Origin: Sebastes aleutianus
Taxonomy: Eukaryota > Chordata > Actinopteri > Perciformes > Sebastidae
Length of the DNA stretch: 64,000 bases
NCBI GenBank assembly: GCA_916700875.1
Contig: CAKAKS010000039.1
Location: forward strand, 9,725,544 to 9,789,543
Direction of reading: 5' to 3'
Part shown: positions 1-10,745 of the stretch, piece by piece
How the letters are laid out: each line of letters begins with the position of its first letter
Numbering within the stretch: the stretch's first letter is position 1
Notes under the pieces: model-generated
What the model was told of the DNA's origin: nothing
Databases searched by the model: none
The model's input: only the letters and a program-made list of their open reading frames with translations
Made by a program: the position numbers and the translations under genes

Positions 1-45
1 TTGATACGCATCCCTTAGATTTGTTGTTATTTTTAAATTGTGACC

Positions 46-250
46 AGTGGTGGAATGTAATGAAGTACCATTTAGAGGTACTTGTACTTTAATTGAGTAT
101 TCCCATTTTATGCTACTTTCTATTTCTCCTCCACTACATTTATCTGACAGCTTTAGTTTTAGATTAATGATACAAACTATAACTTGATAAACTGATAAAT
201 TATGATGTATTATTATAGATTAATCTACCCAGCAGTGTATAACGTAGTTG
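46..250 (+). mobile_element. Family G repeat fragment
   Basis: It carries GTGGTGGAATGTAATGAAGT, GAGGTACTTGTACTTTAATT and the downstream TTTATGCTACTTTCTATTTC. This fish-type dispersed element recurs at 32331, 47220, 52515 and 54490. Non-coding. Confidence 0.75.
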
Positions 251-273
251 AAATGAGCTCCATCAAATAAGCT

Positions 274-810
274 GTAGCTTGTCATGAAGGAGGTTAAATA
301 ACGCTCCAAACTTACACTAAATTTTGGTGAGGAAAAACTGGCATGGCCATTTTCAAAGGGGTCCCGTGACCTCTGACCTCAAGATATGTGAATGTAAATG
401 GGTTCTCTGGGTACCCACGAGTCTCCCCTTTACAAATATGCCCACTTTATGATAATCACATGCAGTTTGGGGCAAGTCATAGTCAAGTCAGCACACTGAC
501 ACACTGACGGCTGTTGTTGCCTGTTGGGCTGCAGTTTGCCATGTTATGATTTGAGCATATTTTTTATGCTAAATGCAGTACCTGTGAGGGTTTCTGGACA
601 ATATTTGTCATTGTTTTGTGTTGTTAATACATACATTTGCATAAAGTAAGCATATTTGCCCATAAGAGTATTAAATACTTGACAAATCTCCCTTTAAGGT
701 ACATTTCGAACAGATACAAAATGTGTGATTAATTTGCGATTAATCATGATTAATTATGGACAATCATGCAATTAATCGCGATTAAATATTTTAATCGATT
801 GACAGCTCTA
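274..810 (-). mobile_element. Family A repeat copy 1 (inverted-terminus MITE-like)
   Basis: The element reads in reverse and ends at ATCGATTGACAGCTCTA. The internal landmarks GTGGGTACC, CCCACTTTATGATAATCACA and GGAGATTTGTCAAGTA recur in seven other copies here. It carries no coding capacity. Family A has the look of a non-autonomous DNA transposon bounded by AGGGCTGTCAA at both ends. The far end is truncated in this copy. Confidence 0.85.
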
Positions 811-1614
811 AATAAAACATTAGACTTCAGACTTTGAAAACCCCTGAAGACCAACGATTAATCAAGAAACTAAGTATCAATAATGAAAATAATTATTATT
901 GCAGGCCTAGTCTTTAATGTAAGTCTGGTTTTCTCTGTAGTTGAGATGAAGTATTTAAGACTGTACAGGGTATAACTTTACACTAACTGTGATTAAATAT
1001 GCAAAACTGCTGTAATGCTCCTTTAAAAAGCATCAGTCTTCATGGAGGATGTTTTTTGCTCACATTCCCCTAAAGGAGAAAAAAGTTGTTAAATGACGTC
1101 CAGCAGCTCCAGATAATCATTACAGCAGAGAAATGATCCGACCTGACAGAGTGAGGTTTCCATCAGCAGGATGGAGAGATTTAAAGAGGAAGAAGAAGAA
1201 GAGAGAGAATGAGGCAGGCAGCTGCTTCACACGGTCATACATTAAAACTGTCGGGGTGAAGCTAACGCTGGAGCTAATGAGCGGCAGCCATGAAGATAAA
1301 TGTTGTAAACATTCCCGGCTGGTGTCGAGGTGAACTGATAGAAAAACCGACAGCGTCTCGTTGAGGATCAGAACAGGATCCGTGTGATAAACTGTGTTTT
1401 CGTGATGTTTTCACCTCACTGCTGAGAGCCTTTCATATGCTAATGTGTTCGAGGCGCAGCACGTTTTCAATTAGACCTGTTGAAGGTTGGTCTGACAAAG
1501 ACACAAGAAAATCAGACACCTGGGGCTTCATAGCGGTCTGTCTGATAAACTGTCTCACTCTCTGATGAAGAGAGACCGCCAGAGGTGGAGGAAGTACACA
1601 GATCCTTTACGTAA

Positions 1615-2810
1615 AGGACCAGTGTGTTGGGTCTGGTGGCATCTATAGTGGAGAGGTTGTGTTTGCCAAGCGTGTCGGAGAACTATGGTAGCTGACGTGA
1701 AAGCCAGTGTTTGGTTTGTCCGTTCTGGGCTACTGTAGAAACATGGTGGCCGTCTCCGTGAAGAGGATCTGCTCCCTGTAGAGCGCTCTATAGGGAGCGG
1801 ATGATGTATTTTTGTAGGCCAACCTGGATGTTAGCATTGGTTCCCTCGACAAAAAGCCATTTTTTCCATTGAGTTTTGGATTATTGCAGAAAATAAGCTC
1901 TGTGGCAAACAAACGTTTCTGATACTTCCACGTTTTGTTCAGCAAGATAATCTCCACAAATGAACGCCACTTTTGGGTCATTCCTGTTAAGCAGCAACAT
2001 TTCTGTCCCCATGAATTACTTCCTCATATTTTCTTTAAAATGTGAAAAAATATCTATAACAAATGCCTTAAATTATAGATTAAGATCTTCTTTATAACAT
2101 AAACAAAGAATAATACACATTAAAAAATACATTTTTGTAACTTTACTGTGCTTTTTTTGGTACATCTGCTCGATTTTACCATGCATGTCCCAAGTGCAAA
2201 GTAATCAACTTCTTTAAGAACTATAAACCATAAAATTATAAAATGTGCAAAATATTCTTTAATTAATGTATTGGCCATGTTAAATATATAATATATATAT
2301 ATTTTAGGAAGAACCATACCATTTTCATGATTTACTGTGTGTCTCTGTGGTCATTCTCCACCCTGTTAGTTTGTAGTTTCTCGCCCTCCAAAAAAAGATG
2401 CAATTCCATTGAGTCCATTTTCAGGAGGTGGCATTAACTTTCACTCATGTCTTTTTTTCCCATGTTTTATAACGTTAATCTGCTTGTCACACTCTTGAAG
2501 TTCCACCCTGTTTTGCTAAATTATGAAGAAAGTTGGTCCAATCACAAAAAAGGTCATGAGGCTGAAATGTTGCTGCATAACAGAATTTTGTATTTTATAT
2601 TTTATGTCATAGAATACAACTTTAAAATCTCTTCAGCTTGTGTTAACCACAGACCTTATTTCAATCATCTAACTAAAAACCACTCATTCTAAGCTAACAA
2701 CAACACAACAATTCTTATTTTCAGGTGATTATACACTAAAGAAAACATACTTATTAGCATTATATTCCATTTCTGCCAGTGGATCCTCCTAAATGCTACA
2801 CACTGTTCCT
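1615..2810. mobile_element. Family E MITE copy 1, inserted in a TTTACTTAAGTAAA site
   Basis: Terminal inverted repeats are visible: AGGACCAGTGTG at the left and CACACTGTTCCT at the right. They are flanked by GTAA (left, one change from TTAA) and TTAA (right). The insertion splits a family G-like GATCCTTTAC / GTAAAAG sequence. The interior at 1725-1747 (TTCTGGGCTACTGTAGAAAC) matches the copy near 41.7 kb without the SINE found there. About 0.85 kb between 1800 and 2660 has no counterpart in that copy. No transposase is encoded. Confidence 0.8.
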
Positions 2811-3273
2811 TTAAGTAAAAGTTCTACTTTCCGGTATTTAAGTATCGAGACAGGAGTATAGTACACAGAGCTCACAGGAGTACGTCTGTCCTTCTCTGAA
2901 CCACAGTTTTAGTCTGAGAGTGTTTCAGCTTCACAGCAGCAAGTGGGTCAGTCAGTGTTTGAGGTCTGGATGTGTTAAAGTGGGACAGCCCATATAAATA
3001 ATACGTAAAAAAAAAATACTTACAATGCAGAAAAGGCTGCTGGAGCCTCTCTCTGCTGTCAGCTGCTGACAGCGAGGGAGGCTGTCTGTGTTGGTTATTC
3101 CCCGTCGACTCAACCCGCTGTGAGAAAAACTGACTTTAAGAGCAAAACAGTCTCTTCTTTAAACATTAAATTAATCTGCTGTTTAATCCTTAAATCAGAT
3201 AATTAGACTGAAGACTTTTAAAGACTTTTTAAGACAAACAAATACAGCTTATTATTAAGATAACATGACAACT

Positions 3274-3388
3274 ACGGTTGTCAATAGATTTAAAACATTT
3301 AATCGTGATTAGTCACACATTTTTTTTTATCAGTTCAAATGTACCTTAAAGGGAGATTTGTCAAGTAACACTCTTATGAACATGGGGG
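3274..3388 (+). mobile_element. Family A fragment
   Basis: Only the first 115 bp are present (GTTGTCAATAGATTTAAAAC through GGAGATTTGTCAAGTA). It stops at ACATGGGGGATCC and is followed by sequence related to family I and the minisatellite. Confidence 0.75.
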
Positions 3389-3633
3389 ATCCCCAATGGG
3401 GGATGTTACGGTGACTACGTCCACCATACTGTCTATGGGCGAAACCAAAAGCAATATTCTTGCTGGTAGTCTGCCGTTGTTATTGTTGTTGTTTCAGATG
3501 CATTCTCATTACACAAAGCAACAATGGGCATGCTCAAAGTGAGGTGAAGACGTCACTGTTTCCCAAACAGTCGGTTTTACACGTCCACATGTAATACAAA
3601 AAACTACACCTCCTTCAAAAATCTAAAAAAGTC

Positions 3634-4205
3634 AATATAGTGACGGCCAAAAACCAAGATGGTGACGACCAAAAACCAAGATGTTGACGGCCACAAACCA
3701 CGATGGTGACGGCCACAAACCAAGATGTTGACGGCCACAAACCAATATAGTGACGGCCACAAACCAATATAGTGACGGCCATAAACCAAGATGGTGACGG
3801 CCACAAACCAATATAGTGACGGCCACAAACCAAGATGGTGACGGCCACAAACCAATATAGTGACGGCCACAAACCAAGATGGTGACGGCCACAAACCAAG
3901 ATGGTGACGGCCACAAACCAAGATGGTGACGGCCAAAAACCAAGATGGTGACGGCCAAAAACCAAGATGTTGACGGCCACAAACCACGATGTGGACGGCC
4001 ACAAACCAAGATGGTGACGACCAAAAACCAAGATGGTGACGGCCAAAAACCAAGATGGTGACGGCCACAAACCAATATAGTGACGGCCACAAACCAAGAT
4101 GGTGACGGCCACAAACCAAGATGGTGACGGCCAAAAACCAAGATGGTGACGGCCAAAAACCAAGATGGTGACGGCCAAAAACCAAGATGGTGACGGCCAA
4201 AAACT
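3634..4205 (-). repeat. 22-bp minisatellite, 26 units
   Basis: The array has 26 tandem 22-bp units, with main variants AAGATGG or AATATAG, then TGACGGCC, then AAAAACC or ACAAACC. Because 22 is not a multiple of three and the unit has no stop on the minus strand, all three minus frames stay open for 174-198 codons, giving an artificial 22-residue repeat protein. Variant order suggests segmental duplications: units 10-15 and 20-25 share the same succession. The unit resembles the AAGATGGCGACGGCC core of a dispersed element seen at 34486 and near 63096. It is not a gene. Confidence 0.95.
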
Positions 4206-5119
4206 ATGTCCAGTTCTTATATACAGTGTTTTTCTTACAGGGTCTCCTTTTAAAAAAATCTATTCATGCTGTGTGTGTTGAAGGTTTTCCACACGTCGTC
4301 TCAGATATAAAGTCCACACTTTGGACAAACACGTGTAGTTTGAGCTAATAAACGTCTCCGTTGTGAAACAGACTGATGATGTGAACGACGTGACGACAAC
4401 CTGTAAAAACAGCCGTTGAAATACTCACAGTTCACATCCTCCTCAAACATCACTCCACTCTACACCGTCTGAGGGCGAGTAACACCCACATAGGTACCTC
4501 CATATCTGACTGTGTATCCATCATAATACAGCAGCTCTTCTCTTCACTCCACTGAGCTGCTGAACACAAGTGGAGAAAATGTTCCTGAACTGAAGGACCG
4601 TCCTTAAAGCTGAGCACTTTACATAATCCCCTCAGGCTGGAGATGAGATGAACGTCTTCAGCCAAGTGAAGATGGAATCTAAACTTAAAGCAATAGTACA
4701 CATGGTCACCTCCCCCTGCTCTTTATGGTCCCAGAAAGGTTTTCTTTCTAATGGTGTTAAGGAGAGCGGAGCGCCAGAAAAATGAACGCAAATCGACTTT
4801 GACGGAGTCCAAACAAAAGGTTATAAAACGTCCAAAAAACGTTCTGAAAATTCCTGTGCAGCATTATCCAAGAGTCTTGTAGCCATTCGTGGGCTCATGG
4901 AAATCCAAACACAACTATTTTCACGAAACTATTTCTAAACACAGCTTTGTGAAGGAGTTTGTTGTGCGCGCGTTCGACCTCCGTTGAAGTCTGTTTGCAA
5001 TGATACGCTTTCATTTTTCGGGCGCTCAGCTCTCCTTAACACCATTAGATAGAGAACGTTTTTCTGGGAACATATAGAGAGCCGAGGGACCACATAGTGG
5101 CACGTAATGTGTTAAAACA

Positions 5120-5845
5120 GCCCGGTCTCATTAAATGGCGTATGAATGACACCGCAATTTGTGTGATTTTAGTGATTTCGCGTGCAGTACCAGCCATTCT
5201 TGCTTTTGGCGGGGCATTTCAATGAGATCAGGTTAGTTGAAATGATGTGCCGCCACGCCACCTCAGGAAACAATTTAAGTTTAAGAAAGAAAACATCATG
5301 GTTTGGGTTAAAATAACTAAGTTCAAGGGTTGGGAGATATGGAGAAAATCAAATATCATGATATTTTTGACCAAATATCTCTATCGATATTACGATGATA
5401 TTGTAGGGTTGACCGTTAGTAGTTTCACAAAATATTTACAGAACGAGATCTTTGATAAATAATCATCAGCAATGTGGATATAATGACTAAGTGTAAAAGG
5501 GAAATAATAGAAAAGCTAGAACAGTCTGGTAAGTAAATACAAAATGACATCACTTTATTGTAATGTAGCCTTTAAAACCAATTTACGATACGATTTCTCG
5601 TCTCATATCACGATGTCGATATAATATCGATATATTTCCCAGCCCCACTAAGTTCGTTACGTAACTTCACTTACATAGCCTACATAATTTGAAATAAGTC
5701 AATGTTAACTTTTGGTTTCACACGGGACACAAGCAGCGGTCTCCTTGGTGAATGTCCCGTGTTTGACGCATCCATCCACCCCGACCTCACACGGACTTCA
5801 GTTAAAACCTATCTCTGTTGAACCTCGGAATTTGTGTGTCCCTAC
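5120..5845. mobile_element. Family D repeat copy 1, interrupted
   Basis: Landmarks are GGTTTGGGTTAAAATAACTA at 5301-5319 and TTTCACACGGGACACAAGC near 5717, both shared with copies near 22.2, 29.5 and 52.3 kb. A hAT-like MITE (5325-5646) sits inside with a direct duplication. The outer borders are approximate. Confidence 0.7.
5325..5646. mobile_element. hAT-like MITE with 9-bp target-site duplication
   Basis: The ends are AAGGGTTGGGAGATAT and ATATATTTCCCAGCCCC, imperfect inverted repeats. The interior is full of ATATCGATAT-type short palindromes. ACTAAGTTC stands on both sides (5316-5324 and 5647-5655); the 8-9 bp size is typical of hAT elements. It carries no gene. Confidence 0.82.
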
Positions 5846-7839
5846 GTGACAAAGGATCTTAATTGTCTTTCCATTGGCATTGTTTCTTTGGTGCCACCAC
5901 CACCGTGTGAATACGCTGTTGAGAGGTCGTGGTCATTTCACGTATTTTTGTCAGATCAGGCTGCTTTGTTTGCTGACTCAGCGGGCAGCCTGGATGCTGA
6001 CAGGCCAGCTGAGACGAGGCTTCATGTGTTTGTCTGTGGCGGCTCCAGCTCCTCGCTGCTGACACCAGGTGAGGTTCTGGCGTCTGCTGTTTTTTTTTTT
6101 TTTTTAGAGGCCAAAAAGCCAGCCGGCCGCATCAGGACCAGCTGGCTGTGACGCAGAGCCAGCAGCAGGACGGACACATCACACGTCGTCCTCTGGCTCG
6201 GACAGGTCTGACTGGACGGAGCTCAGAGAGTCAGCGGGAGGACAAGTTCAGTCAATCGATTTCTGGCTGTCGGCTGGTTTTGTTTCTCAGATGAATTATG
6301 TGGCAAGGAGTTATTTTTAGGGGAAAAGAATACCAGGGCATTGGCTGTGGTATTTATTTCAGACTTTGAGAATCAAGGAAAAGAGATGAAAACAGCATTT
6401 TAATCAGGTGGAGAGCAGCAGTGAAGGCAATGACCGTGAATCCCGATGATACTGTTCAACATCTTTACAAACTCGCGTTGTTTGTCCAAACTTTGCTCAA
6501 CTTTATTTTCAAATTCTAGTGAAGATCTCAAATCTGTCGAGCTGAATTTAGGGGAAGTGTGTCTAAAATGATGCAGCCGGCATGTTGAATATCTCCGTTC
6601 TCACGATTCTGATTTAATATTCTGATCAGATGAAGTTCCGAGCTGCTCTGCTAGAAACTGCTCGATTTGTACTAATTTGTTTTGCTGAGTGCAATTTGAG
6701 GGGAAACATAATGGCTGCCTGGATTATGTGTCCTACATTTATGCACCAAACGGGGGTCGAGGGTCAAAGGTCAGGGTGGATGGTTTTACATGGTGCGTTT
6801 TATTAAATACATTTACTTGGAGACGACAGGATGCAGAATAAACTCCTCTTAAGGTCCTGACACAAAAACACAGACCACTCTTCTCATGTTTCATCTTCAT
6901 CTCATCTGATCATTCCAACACACGGATATTTTCACAACCACATGGCCCTGTGGAATGAAGCCAAGTGATGAGTGAGAGTGTTGTGAAAATGGTCGGCAAA
7001 CGCCGCTTTGTTTCATGTACGTATCATAACAACGGCTTGTATATCCGCCGGTCTTCTGGTTTCCCTTTTTGAATGATGAATACAGACTACCGCCGCCTGC
7101 TGGTGTGGAGAGTTATTTCCTCTCACACAGGTGCAGAGCGTATCTGGTAGTTGGCCGTCGGCTGCAGTCTTTGCGGTGTGTTGGAGTGCAACTTTTTTGT
7201 CAAGACAAAAGCGACGTGGGGCGACGCAACTTTTGGCCGTCGTTGCCGCTAGTTCTTTGAAGTCGGGTTGGTGTGTCTGGACCTTTAGAGAAATATTCAG
7301 AAATTAAACGTCCAAGAAAGCATAAATGGCGTGTCTTGTTTAATTTGAGGTATTGAAACATGTAATTAAAAACTTCATTCAGTCATTCTGACTTCATCCT
7401 GAGTTCAACTGCGAGAGGGAAACATGAAGAGAAACAGAGCAGCGGCGGCAGGAGTCATGTGGGATTTTACCTGGAGGGCGAATCTGTTTATTGTCCAGGA
7501 AAGACACAGATGACAGTAAATAGAGCTTTACTTTAAATAAGACAATCAGAGCGCAGAGTGAACGATGATGGACGTGTGCTGTCACCTCAGATGGATTTCT
7601 TCTGTCACCGTTCAGTCGGGCAGAGAGCTGGAGGCTGTTGCAGGAATGACGAGCATCAATCACTGTCGCAGGAAACACCCTGAGACGGCAGAAAACGGCG
7701 AGCGTGTCCTCTGATGTAAAGACGTGTAAACATGTCCACGCACAGATGTCTGTCGTCAGTGTGAGACCGAGGTCTGATCCGGCTCGCCGGGTCTCAGGGG
7801 GCTGACGTAGAGATCTGGTGTTGAGGGTAATGAGCGCTG

Positions 7840-7884
7840 TCAGGACGCCATCCATCAGGACGCCATCCGTCAGCACGCCACTCG
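7840..7884 (+). repeat. 15-bp tandem repeat, three units
   Basis: Three consecutive units TCAGGACGCCATCCA, TCAGGACGCCATCCG and TCAGCACGCCACTCG. The array is short and within a 174-codon minus-strand open frame judged to be chance. Confidence 0.85.
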
Positions 7885-8420
7885 CATTGCCTTGGATCAC
7901 TTCAGCTGTTTGTCCCACTGAGACCTCCTCTGATTCAGGGGAGCTTTTACTCTTCAGTCACCTCAACGCTGCACTTTTTGCCATCAAGTTTGTTCCCACT
8001 GCACTTTGTCGCATTTTGCTTTAATTTTCCAGCTCAGCCGAGCGTTAGAAAACTTTTTTTTGTGATATTTGAAGTTGAACTTTTGGCATTTCCACTCAGG
8101 TTTATTTTTGTCATCGCACAAATTGAAAATGCACATAAAAACATGTGATTAGAAACCCACCTACGCCTTGTCCACATGTGTACAGATATGTTTGAAAACT
8201 CCCCACCGATTAAAAACTCTGTCCACAATACATTTGTTTTACAAAATATCTCCTTTTCCAAACTCTCAAACAAGCTTGTCGGGCCAACAATATATAAATT
8301 ACCTTAGAATAAGATTCTTAGCATGCGTAGTGAGCCTATCTTCCTCATCATTGTCCTGGTAGTGACTTAAAAACTTTAAAAAAATAGTTATATTGTTAAC
8401 ACGGCTCATGGTTCTCTGGC

Positions 8421-8930
8421 AAAAACATGCAACAACGTCCGGTTCTGAAAAGTGAAGCCAACGCTGAAGTGCCTTAAACTTGCATTCTTTCTAACAGCCA
8501 GCAGGGGGCGACTCCTCTGGTTGCTAAAAGAAGTCTGATTGTATAGAAGTCTATGAGAAAATGAGCCTACTGCTCACTTGATTTATTACCTCAGTAAACA
8601 TTGTAAACATGAGTTTATGGTCTCTATTGCTAGTTTCAAGTCTTCTTCAATACAGCATGATGTTCATTTAGTAAATTATGATCCCATTTAGAGACATTAG
8701 AGACCATAAAGCAGGGGATGCTTTAGGGCGTGGCTAGCTTGTGATTGACAGGTCGCTACCACGGCGTTGTCCGGTTCTGGGAGTTGTCCGTGTTTTTGTC
8801 TCAAAGCTTTAAACCTTTCACAGTGTGTTTTCAGTTCATGAAAGTTTATTGTAACATTTTGGTCGACTTAAAATGTCTTATTCAGCGTTCAGTTGTACTT
8901 AGCTCCACCCTCTTGTGTCACTAACAAAGC
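8421..8930 (+). mobile_element. Family I repeat copy 1
   Basis: It starts near TGAAGCCAACGCTGAAGTGC and includes GGGCGTGGCTAGCTTGTG and GACAGGTCGCTACC, with CTTAGCTCCACCCTC at its end. These are shared with 34360 and 62375. It is dispersed and non-coding. Confidence 0.7.
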
Positions 8931-9947
8931 CAAGAGACATATTCAAAATAGTTTATGTTTTCAACCTTGTTGAGATAAAAACCAAACCCTAAAATGAATA
9001 CGACTGAATTTTCTCAAAATGGCTCCAAACTGCAGATAAACGCCTCACATCTGCTCAGATAAGCTTCTCTTCTCCTTTTTTTTCAAAATAAAAGCCCTGT
9101 GTAGTGGCTGTGAAAGTGAAAGCCCACATTGAAGACCCTCTGCGTTGCTTTACAGTAGCTGGTGATTGCACCGTTGTTGTGACGATGGAGATGTGAGTCT
9201 GCGGCGAGCTGATCGGCGGGGCGTCCAATTAGGCTGCTAATTAAAATAGCAGTCCTGCTGTCGTGGCAGGAAGTCCTTCAGAAGCCACCAGCAGGCCACG
9301 AGTTTGATTTCCCTCTGAGAATCTCTCTGCAATTTGTTTAATAACACGTGTGGAACCCTCTGACTAAAGCTTTATTATTATTATCATGATTACTGCTATT
9401 ATTTCATGACGTCAATGTTTGTACACGCAAAGCTTTCGTCATGATGTTTTTCCCACATGCTCAAATCCCACGCTGGTTACATAGATATTATATATAATTT
9501 ACATTAAATGGGGTAAAACATTAGCAGCGTGCTCCTTTAAAGAGCAGGGTGTGTTAATAAGAGGAGCTGGTGTGTTTTAATGGAGCAGCAGCTGACTGAG
9601 CATCAATAACTGATGCTGCTGTTTATTCAGCCCACAATGCATCATTAATGCTAATGGAGGTCCCCATTATATTCTCATACAGCTGCAGTTGTTTTAGCCT
9701 TTACTGTACGCTCTGTGTGAGTGGGGGGGGGGGGGAATAGTTCCTCTCAGACTCACCTCCATGAATCTCTATCATTTCTGGTCTTATCTGTCGCTGCTGT
9801 CACACAATCTGCTATATTTTTCTGTTGACTGTCAGTAGAAAAAACTGAGGTTTTCAGAAGGGAGTTTGGTGTGGAAGATTTGAAAAGCCTAAATGGAAAA
9901 AAAAATCAAACAAAAAAATAGTCAAACACAAAATACATCTTTATATT

Positions 9948-10420
9948 AGGGCTGTCAATCAATTAAAATGTTTAAAAGCGATTAATCATATGATTGTCCA
10001 TAGTTTGTCGCGATTAATTGCAAATTTATCGCACATTTTTTTTTATCTTTTCAAAATGTACCTTAAAGGGAGATTTAAGTATTCAATACTCTTATCAACA
10101 TGGGAGTGAGCAAATATGCTGCTTTATGCAAATGTATGTATATATTTATTATTGTAAATCAATTAACAACACAAAACAATGACAAATATTGTCCAGAAAC
10201 CCTCACAGGTACTGCATTTAGCATAAACAATATTCTCAAATCATAACATGGCAAACTGCAGCCCAACAGGCAACAACAGCTGTCAGTGTGTCAGTGTGCT
10301 GACTTGACTATGACTTGCCCCAAACTGCATGTGATTATCATAAAGTGGGCATGTCTGTAAAGAGGAGACTCGTGGGTACCCATACAACCCATTTTCATTC
10401 ACATATCTTGAGGTCAGAGG
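9948..10420 (+). mobile_element. Family A repeat copy, 3' truncated
   Basis: It starts AGGGCTGTCAATCAATTAAA and follows the family consensus up to CATATCTTGAGGTCAGAGG, where the similarity ends. It is followed directly by the hairpin repeat of family N. Confidence 0.85.
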
Positions 10421-10439
10421 TTTGGAGATCAGAAGATCT

Positions 10440-10745
10440 TGGAGATCTGTGGTTTGGATTCTGATTGGTCAATCACTGCGTTCTACAGTCTGTTATTTCT
10501 TTATAGCAGACCGTTGCTATGGCCACAGCTCTGTTGTCGGACTCTGCTGGACCGTTTTTGTGTCAAATTATATATTTCTTAATTAAGTAGCCTATAATAA
10601 GCAGGATAATGTACAGCTAGCGGGTCATTGTTGTGAAATAAACCCGTTCAGGGCGATGCAAGACCACGTCGCATCAGGGGTGCCGCATCGCCCTTTCAGG
10701 GTTTATTTCACAACAATGACCGGCTCGCTGTACATTATGCCTTAC
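10440..10745 (+). mobile_element. Family N hairpin repeat
   Basis: A long inverted repeat has arms of about 55 bp at 10605-10659 and 10685-10740 (core GTTTATTTCACAACAATGAC) with a 25-base loop. The left shoulder TTTCTTTATAGCAGACCG and GATTCTGATTGGTCAATCA recurs in reverse at 57405-57530, so it is a dispersed family. The arms are about 90% paired. Non-coding. Confidence 0.82.

Noticed and set aside
3604..4200. Minus-strand open frames of 174-198 codons with a perfect 22-residue repeat
   Set aside because: All three frames are open at once because the 22-bp DNA unit has no stop; this is a tandem repeat and not a protein gene.
7394..7918. 174-codon minus-strand frame
   Set aside because: No recognisable domain, no splice or start context, contains a small 15-bp tandem repeat; likely chance.
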